The position numbers and the translations under genes were made by a program. The notes under the pieces are model-generated. The model did no database searches, was not told the origin of the DNA, and saw nothing but the letters and a program-made list of their open reading frames with translations. 64,000 bases of DNA from the NCBI GenBank assembly GCA_012295275.1, contig CM022671.1, positions 32,803,927 to 32,867,926 on the forward strand. The letters are read 5' to 3'. The DNA is from Chrysomallon squamiferum. Taxonomy: Eukaryota > Mollusca > Gastropoda > Neomphalida > Peltospiridae. Shown here one piece after another: positions 38,452-64,000 of this stretch (positions within the stretch are counted from its first letter, which is position 1; each line of letters starts with the position of its first letter).

Positions 38452-40454
38452 CAAATAAATAACTAAATAAACAAAACAACAGACGCACTGTCGATAATTA
38501 TATTTTAATTAACAATTTTTTAAGTCATATTTTTTCAGAGAAGTTATTTTTGTTACATACTTTTATTATTATTAATTTCATTGTATAATACATATGCAAT
38601 TAGCATTTTATTATATATTTTTTGTTCAAAAATAATAAGAAATAACGATCATATTTAGTGTATTTATTCATGGTGTGCAAACTAAATATGCAGTTTTGGA
38701 GAAATCTATAGATATATTTCAACGGAAGCGGCAGCATCACCATCTGTATAGACTGAAATGAAATTTTCTTCATTCGTGTTGTGTACATATCTGTAACATT
38801 AACCCTGTATATAACACATATATGTATGGAGTTTGCATGTCCTGCCATTAAACTGGTCTCACAAAAGTCAAAGAACGGTGCATATTTCGGGCGAATAATA
38901 ATTAGTTGTGCTTATAACGCAAACCCACAGATGAAAATCATTAAAATTATAATTTTTGGAAAATGTTAAATTTAAAACATTCCGTCTACCTCATGGGTAA
39001 ACTGTTAATGCAAAATGGAATTAGAAAGTATTAAAAGACCAGACTTTTTCGGTTTCAAATTACATAGATATTATCTAATTATGTGTTCTTATAATGCAAA
39101 GTTAGAAAAAAAAAAAAAAAAAAAAATTTCTGTAGCAGATTATGAGTAAAATTTAATTGGAAACATAAAAGCAAAATTTCGCTTGCTTGGAAATTCATTT
39201 CGTGCATCTAAGTATGTGTTGTGATGAAATTAGAGGCGGCTTAAAACGGAGGAACCTGTAATTGTGCTGCTACTGAATGTTAATGTGATTCTCTGGAACA
39301 GAATATTCCTGGCAGTTTGTTTGATGATTATGTCTTTGATTCAGATTTGGTTTCGGATGAATTATGTTCACGAAATGTAATTTATTTTAACTTATTCAGA
39401 AAATGTTATTTTCTTAACATGTTCACGAAATATTGTTTTATTTTGACATTTCTTCGGAATCTAGTGTTTCGAAGATCTGATATCGGTATTCACAAAATAC
39501 GATTTATTATGTATTTTATTTAGCATTCATACACATACACAAACTAATATCAATTAACATGTTAACACACTGTAATTTATTTAACATATTCATGCAACAT
39601 GATTTAATTATCATTTCTCAACATGTTTGTTTTCAGGTGTTTGTGTCTGTATAATTAATTATACAGTAATTATATGTTAGGAACTGTGGCGAAGAGACTG
39701 AGAAATCAAATTCCTTTAGAATGATAAACCAAACACTGTGGTCCAGACATATCTATCTTCAGTGTATATATATATATATATTCATGATTATAACTTTTAC
39801 ACACACATGCATGCACGCAGGCACTGAAACATACACACAAACACACATACACATTTATATAAACAGATAAAAAAAATCCTTTACATTGTCACATTATTGA
39901 CAGAAAAAAAAAAATAAATAGAAAAAAAAGAAGGCTGTTCATATTTTTGTTTAAAAAAAAAGGACAAATATTTGTATAATCGGGTTTCATGTATTGAAAA
40001 AACTAACGATTAGAACTAATTACTATTTTAAAACGTATGAATGACAAATATAAAACAGATAATAATATACCTGGCCACTAAACATGTCTACATCTTTTGC
40101 ACCATCACACTCTGACTGTTGTCTTTGTATTACCTCCTTTGTATCAGTTACAATACCTCAAGCATGCTTTTAGTTTTAACATGATTAATATACCAAAGTT
40201 TTAACTAATGAGACAACAAGTAAAAACATTACAAAAATAAATCTATAGATAAATTCAGAATCATACCTCTGTCCAAATCAGAGAAAGATTGTTTTGTAGA
40301 GCTTTAAATCAATGCTTGCTTCATTAACTGAAGTCAACTAGTCAGAAGATATTATTTTTTTCTAAAAAATGAGAAAAAAAAAAAAATGATTGAAGAAATT
40401 ACCGTAAGTCATTGAATAGTAAGTCCTATTTTTAATTTTTTAAATATTTAATTT

Positions 40455-40461
<7 letters not shown>

Positions 40462-40515
<54 letters not shown>
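40462..40515. repeat. (AT)n microsatellite with palindromic flanks
   Basis: About 27 AT units lie between TTTAATTATAT and ATATAATTAAA, so array plus flanks form one self-complementary block able to extrude as a cruciform. Confidence 0.9.
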
Positions 40516-40521
<6 letters not shown>

Positions 40522-40553
40522 CACAATTAACTATATATATAATTTTGTATTTA

Positions 40554-40587
<34 letters not shown>

Positions 40588-41082
40588 TTATGATGTCAGT
40601 TTTCTATTACTGGACAACATTCGTTGTTTACTATAATATTTATACAGTGATCTATTATACGTTCCTTCCTAAAATATCACGGCCTTTGGCAACCAGTCAT
40701 AAAACTGTCTCTTACTGTAAGGTTTTCTGATGTTGGATTCCAAACAACTCTACATGTGGGAGTGTTTTCGTAATTGTAATCAAGTTAGGAAATTATGTGA
40801 TATCCGTCTTCTGGGGCATTCTAAGTCTGTTCTCTTACTTTCCACTTCAGTGTTTTAGAGCATTTGCATAATGGAAAAACAGTTATCGTGTCTGTTATGT
40901 TAATCTAAGACTATAAAGTTGGAAGAAAATGTTTTAAACGAAAAGGATACAGCTACTTGTTATTTTTTGCCATTTGGTTATCATAAAGAGGAAGTTATGA
41001 ATATAACGAAGTCATTAACCTGATACTGTTAGAATAGCAAATAAATTATAGCGTTTTATACATGTCATGCCTCTATATGTTT

Positions 41083-41101
41083 ATCATTATTATTATTGTT
41101 A

Positions 41102-41151
<50 letters not shown>

Positions 41152-41163
41152 TATTATTATTAT
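41083..41163. repeat. (ATT)n microsatellite
   Basis: Some 24 ATT units with a few early interruptions (TGTTATTTT). Confidence 0.95.
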
Positions 41164-41365
41164 ATTTATTTTCTGTCTGTATATGAAGATGCTATAAGAA
41201 TTGAAAGACAGGCCTCTCTGTTCAGTGATTTACGATTTATTTCTGTTTAATCCAAAAAAAAATAAAACAGCCATCGATTGAAATGTTCATAATACAAGTA
41301 TGTATGAAATTTTTAATGACTTAAAAAGTATGGTATAATTATTAATTATGTACTTTGTGTATCTG

Positions 41366-41485
<120 letters not shown>

Positions 41486-41913
41486 CTACTAGAATTTGAG
41501 TTTACTGAAGTTTTGTTCAATGTATGAACATTACAAGTGCTTCTTAACAAAATTATTTCATCAATAATTGTTACATTTAAATCATCAAAATAAAGTAAAC
41601 GAAATGAACAAAACAAAACGATTTCTGTTTTTTTTATACAGCAGTATACAAAGCAGAGAGTACGTTAACCCAGTGAAAATTCTGCCTTAGGCTAGTGCTA
41701 TCAGTCAAAGCGTTCACGAATTTGATCAGTGTCTGTGGAGATAAAAACAAATGAGCTATTTGGGTGTAGCTGAGACAGGCTGTCTGAATGTCAGATACAG
41801 TGTTGGGTCATGTAAATTTATTAACCCTGGTTAGGATTATTATCTATTGAGAAAACAAACGTGTCGAGACTATAAATAGCATTAATAAGAAAAGCTCCCC
41901 ACTCTCTCTGTTT

Positions 41914-41925
41914 CACACACACACA

Positions 41926-41970
<45 letters not shown>
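41914..41970. repeat. (AC)n microsatellite
   Basis: About 28 AC units with one TC interruption. Confidence 0.95.
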
Positions 41971-41973
<3 letters not shown>

Positions 41974-42526
41974 TAAACAGAATGGTATACACACAAGATT
42001 GAGTATATGTACACATACACAAACATAGTCACTATAAAGACATTAGAACAACGTCGCTAAATGAAAAATATATATATATCAAACTAATGCATTTGTTACA
42101 GATTACTTAAAAGCATCCTATCCTCTCTGTGAATTGCTTTCAACGAGTTGGTATTGCAAAAATACATTACTGTAATGCATATTTATGTCTTTACTTAAAA
42201 CCAACGCAATAATCTAACCCTGCTGTCGGCAGATAGTTTCTACTGTTGATCTGAATTCACATAACAGTTTACATGCTAAACCACATCCAAAACACCAGCT
42301 CTAGGTACTCTACTGTCTCTCTACCCAGCTCAGCCTGATCAACACGAAAGACGGTTAATATGTAACACTTTAAATTTTAAATAATATTATTTTGCTTTCT
42401 CTTCATTAAGTTGTTGGGGAGGGGTTATTAATTCATTAAATAGACTTTCACACGTATAATAATTATAATCATCATCATCATCATCGATTTATTACTTAAC
42501 TTCTGACAGATTGTATCTTTTCTTTC

Positions 42527-42574
<48 letters not shown>

Positions 42575-43179
42575 CAGAGAGATAGATATACAGACAGACA
42601 GACAGACAGACATAGATATAGAAAAACGTACTAAACAATCTTGCCACTTTGATTTCTTTCTTTTTTTATAGCTCAATGATTTTTACCAGAAAAGCAATTA
42701 CAACGTTCTCTGATACGAAAGGTTTCTTTTAGAAGGTATGTCATTAACTTTGGGTCGAGACAGATTACTGCTAACCTAACACTGTATTTTTAAAGCTGAC
42801 GTTTGCTTACTCAGATTACTGACGGCAAACCTACACGTTTTCATTAAAGGAGAAGATATCGAGAGCACAGGGATAAAACTCAAACGAAATAATAATTAAT
42901 TTAGGTTTGAGTTTTGAGGTCAAGTATCATTGGCCTGCCAAAGATTTAAGTAAAGAGAGAAAAAATTGTTGAATGGTGGAATGCTAGATTAAAGACAGGT
43001 GGTCGTAATAGGGAAAGTGGGTGTCTCAGACAAGTTTTAGCAGTCTATCCGCTCGTTATTCCAGACACGCACATACACACATATATACACACAGATAATA
43101 TATACATACATACGAACATATATACATATATACATTCATTCATTCATATATATGTATATATACGCATATACACAGACCC

Positions 43180-43180
<1 letters not shown>

Positions 43181-43219
<39 letters not shown>

Positions 43220-43240
43220 TAGATAGATAGATAGATAGAT
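43181..43240. repeat. (TA)n(GATA)n microsatellite
   Basis: A TA run of about 36 bases passes into six GATA units. Confidence 0.95.
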
Positions 43241-45244
43241 GCAGATATACAAATATGTATAGCATACATACTTACATACAGACATATAGATGATATGCAT
43301 ACAAAAGCACAAAGACACACACACATATTTTAAAAATACTTCTTTTCTTTCTTTTCATGTGTGTAAAAACTGTTCAGATTTCCTCTGAAAATATGTACAC
43401 AAGATATCAATTAATGAAACAGATGTTGAACACACATGACTACATTTTTCTTTCAGATGATAAGACCAGTCGTGCGTTCACCCCAGTTGAACAAGATGTT
43501 GCTGGCTTTTAACAGATGTAATTTAAACAAACACGCCAACAGAGAGCACCACGTATAGACCATATTTATCTTTCATAAAACAAATGTAGCTGTTGTGTGT
43601 TAAGAAGCTATTTTTCAACAGCCTAATTATGTATACATATATAAAATAGATATAAATTAAAATAATAATAATAAAAAATGAATAACATTAAGCAAATAAC
43701 ATGTAGAAGAATTTTTACAGAATCAATAGTTTACATTCAAGAATTAAAATTGGATATGCCGTAAAATAAATAAATGGCAAAATACTTATTCATTTATCGT
43801 GACTCATAAGCAACTTTCCCGGTAAAGCGTGTTTCTTTTACAGCGTTAATGACAGCTTTGAGTCAGGGCTACTAACCAAAACGGATATTAAAACAGAATA
43901 TGTGTTAAAAAATAAGACAGTAATTTTCTTAAAACTGAATTCAAATTAAATAGCGAATGTATTACTTTTTTCTCTCTCTCTAACAGAATAAACAGGCCTG
44001 CTATCTTCTGCATATTAATAATGAATTTAAATCAAATTCCGTTGAAAGAAAAACTGACGTTTTAATCGTTTAAATTCAAACAAAAAACACAAATAGCTTA
44101 GATATTGCGTTTTGTTTTGGGTTTTTTTTGCTTCCACAACATAAACAGTTTTTGTGCTTATCCTCGAAGAACATCTAAATCAGATTTGGTAAAAAAAAGA
44201 TTGTAATCTTTTTACAACTTAAATTCAAGCAGAAACAGAAATGTTGAAGAATGGTATGCAAAAATCACAAAGAAGCAATCTTATCACGTACCACGTTGTT
44301 TTTTTCTAACAATAATAAAGCTAGATGTTTTGTTAACCTAAATTCGTGAAAACAAGATGACATTCTCAATGGTTTAATTTAAAATAAAATCATATGCAAA
44401 TCAGCTAGTCAAATCATTTTTCTTTCTCACTCTTCGTACATCATCATAAATGAAGTCCAACCGAACTTTCTTTTTAACAGTAAGACAATTATTTATTTAC
44501 TTATTAATTTATTTATTTATTATTGGCATCGTTAATTATTTCAGAGTTAAATTCAAAGAATGAAGGTAAAAATAAATAAGAATCGACATCTATAGATTAA
44601 TATTTAGTTTGCTCGATAATTCCTCATCGTACTGATGAAAACAAGGAAGAAGTGTTGAAAACCATTATTATCAGTCTCAGACCCAATTGTTTTCTCCGTT
44701 CATTTTACTCCGCGTCACGTATTCCAGCTAAAGAAATTAGAAGATAACGTTTAAACATTGCGCATCCTATTTCAATACGTAAGTATTCGACAGTCGCCTG
44801 TATAATTTCCCGTTCCAGCTTTTACGATGCTTTTCACTTCTACGGTGAAATAATTTATAGTTATATGATTTTAAATTCGAGGTAAAATTCAGTCAAAAGT
44901 TCACCAGAAATTGAAACTATTATTATTATTATGTAAGTTGGATGGGGTTTTATGATTGAACGCATAAATGGTAATTTAAGTAAAAACGCAGTATAATGTA
45001 CTTATTTTGATTTTTTGTTTGTTTGGTTTTTTTTTGCTTGATAAGCGATAGAGTGAGAGGAGAGAGACAGAGGGGGAAAGAGAGTGAGAGAGAACAGACT
45101 AACAGACATTCAGACAGACAACTGAGTTATAACAAAACCCAACTACAAAAATAAAATAATTACATGCTTTAAATTTATTGTGGAATTTCAAGCAAAAGAA
45201 ACATTATTGCACGAACATAAAACTACAAATTTTGTTTATTTAAC

Positions 45245-45285
<41 letters not shown>

Positions 45286-46065
45286 CATAAAAAATAATCA
45301 TAATCATAATAAATAAAGAGAAATAACAATAAAAATAAATATTAATAATGATTATCAGTAACAATAAACAAGCAAATTAATTCTTTACTGTCGGCAATTT
45401 TAATACCACACTCTGTTGCTTTGCTGCAGGTGTGTTTTTTAATCATCAAAGGTTCAAAAGTTTAATACCCTCTAATGTCACATGTTGTTAAGAAAATCAT
45501 CTTAAAGGATTAATACAGAAAAGCCATTTCAGGTCTTAGTTTTCTGATTATCAGTTGTCCTAATACTACAGTTAGGAAAATTATTTTATAAATCTATAAT
45601 TTTGATATAGCAAATAAACAGATTACTTTATATGCATCGGTAATAATAACAGTTGTGATACATTGACTGAACTTTGTTATATTCAGCTACTGGGATTTGA
45701 AATTATAATTTCTTTTTTTTTTTTTTTTTTTTTTTTTTCAATATAATTTGAAGCTACTTGTGTATCTAGCATAAAAATATATAAAAAAATCTGCAGTAAA
45801 ATAAAATCATAAAAATGTAGGACCAAGAGATACTTAAAAATCAGCATATTCTAAAAACGAATGAATGATTCCTGCAGCAATAACAATATTAATAAAAAAA
45901 ACAATATGATCATTTACTATAAATTTTCTCAATAAATAAACATACAAGATTTTGATTTAAGTCTAAATTTTCTCTTCAGCAGTCGTTTTTGAAGCATTAA
46001 TACTGACCAATACTGGCATTATTATATAAGCTGAAACTAACATGTCTGTTATTTGTAAGGATTTT

Positions 46066-46420
46066 GTACAGATGCAGAATACAAGTGTTGACGTCAGTTT
46101 GTGGTAACCTTTGTTGACTGTCATAAGTGTTGATGCTGTCTCCATTAATTTGGTAAAGTCTTTATGCTGATGCAGAATATAAATGTTGATGTCAGTTTGT
46201 GGTGACTAATGTTGAAATTGATATACAATTCAACTGATGTCAATTTTATATTGATAAGATTTTATGAACTGTTCTGACATCAGTTGATGCAGACTGTAAG
46301 TGTTGATATCAATTTGGTGTCTGTTGTTGAATCTGGTATGACTTCAACTGATGTTGATTTTGTATTGATATTATTTTGTGTTGATGTATTGATTTAGACC
46401 TATTATTCTGACATGGATGT
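46066..46420. repeat. Degenerate tandem repeat in the 3' flank of HEATR6
   Basis: About three copies of a unit of 100 to 115 bases built around GATGCAGAATA, AGTGTTGATGTCAGTTTG and TGGTGAC recur near 46,070, 46,170 and 46,283, with shorter TGTTGATG echoes afterwards to about 46,460. It begins about 220 bases past the HEATR6 stop codon, so it may be partly transcribed as 3'UTR. Confidence 0.65.
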
Positions 46421-46643
46421 TGATGCAAATTTAATGTATGTGTGTTGATGCAGACTTAATGGACTTAGAAAAAAAATAACTTAGACCAAAATATTTTATG
46501 TTTAAATGAAACACAAGAAATAATAAATTAAAATTATTCTATGACACAATGGTGAAAATGTGAGTGACACATCAATATGTGTAAAATACAAATTATTTCA
46601 AGACAGTGGTTATTAAAAATGATGATAATATATTTATGTGTTG

Positions 46644-60471
<13,828 letters not shown>

Positions 60472-60688
60472 GTTGACAACAAAAATTGATGAAGGGAGTC
60501 ATCATCGCCCAAAATATTTTCATCAAACATATTACAATTAAGCGATACATATCTTAAAATTTCAAATGATATTAAACCAAAACATTTTACAAAATTAAAT
60601 TATTTTGCAAATTATTTTTTTTTCTTAGGAGATGATCTTAGTTAATTTAGATACATGAACTACAAAAAATATCATAATACCTCCCAAG
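60472..60688. promoter_or_regulatory. Bidirectional promoter between HEATR6 and COQ5
   Basis: The two start codons diverge with 217 bases between them and no room for separate promoters. No TATA box is convincing on either side. Both start codons sit in an AAnATGGC context: CCAAGATGGCG on the COQ5 side and TCAACATGGCTGG on the HEATR6 side. This resembles the binding site of YY1, which often overlaps start codons of TATA-less housekeeping genes. A TTTTTTTTTCTTAG tract near 60615-60630 could be a 3' splice site within the COQ5 5'UTR. Confidence 0.7.
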
Positions 60689-63838
<3,150 letters not shown>

Positions 63839-64000
63839 ATTAAAATATGCAGCCTGTTGACAATAACATGTTAAGTGTATGATGCATCTGAAAACATTAG
63901 GAGACATTCATTTTAGAAGTCTGGAGCTTATTTGAAGAATTCAAGCCATTTTAACACTGGTAGCAAATAAGTGCAGGCATTCAGATTTGTTAAAAATATA
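63839..64000 (+). other. COQ5 3'UTR, cut by the window end
   Basis: No AATAAA is visible before the window ends. ATTAAA at about 63840 is too close to the stop codon to be the likely signal, so the transcript probably continues past the edge. Confidence 0.6.

Overview
The window looks like a metazoan nuclear chromosome segment. It is AT-rich and full of micro- and minisatellites, and its genes have many short exons with GT-AG introns. The protein matches, the compact introns of roughly 75 to 1,800 bases, and the long (TC)n, (CA)n and (AAT)n arrays fit a spiralian, most likely a mollusc. That placement is an inference from style, not from a lineage marker.

Layout. Bases 1 to about 36,200 are mostly intergenic, with many simple repeats, one dispersed repeat present twice (6,003 and 25,833), and one weak candidate for the last two exons of a gene entering from the left (870-1290). 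A small three-exon gene at 36,229-37,530 (+) encodes a secreted, cysteine-rich Ly6/uPAR-like (three-finger) protein of 110 residues. Bases 37,900 to 46,640 are again intergenic. The right quarter holds two conserved housekeeping genes arranged head to head: HEATR6 on the minus strand (24 coding exons, 60,471 down to 46,644, 1,219 residues) and COQ5 on the plus strand (7 exons, 60,689-63,838, 319 residues). COQ5 is the mitochondrial C-methyltransferase of ubiquinone synthesis. Only 217 bases separate their start codons, so they probably share a bidirectional promoter. I rebuilt every exon by hand from splice signals and reading phase. All phases join without a break, and both proteins follow the known families from end to end.

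Most unusual feature. Two different HEATR6 introns contain minisatellites whose repeat unit carries the splice junction of that same intron. Next to exon 17, about 15 copies repeat the end of the exon plus its 5' donor (CTTAATAA|GTAAGT). Next to exon 22, about 27 copies repeat the 3' acceptor plus the first 7 bases of the exon (TTTACTACAG|ATCTGTA). The result is long ladders of decoy splice sites beside constitutive exons of one gene. A third donor, that of exon 23, directly abuts a (CT)n array, and a 65-base cassette that would act as a poison exon lies between exons 10 and 11.
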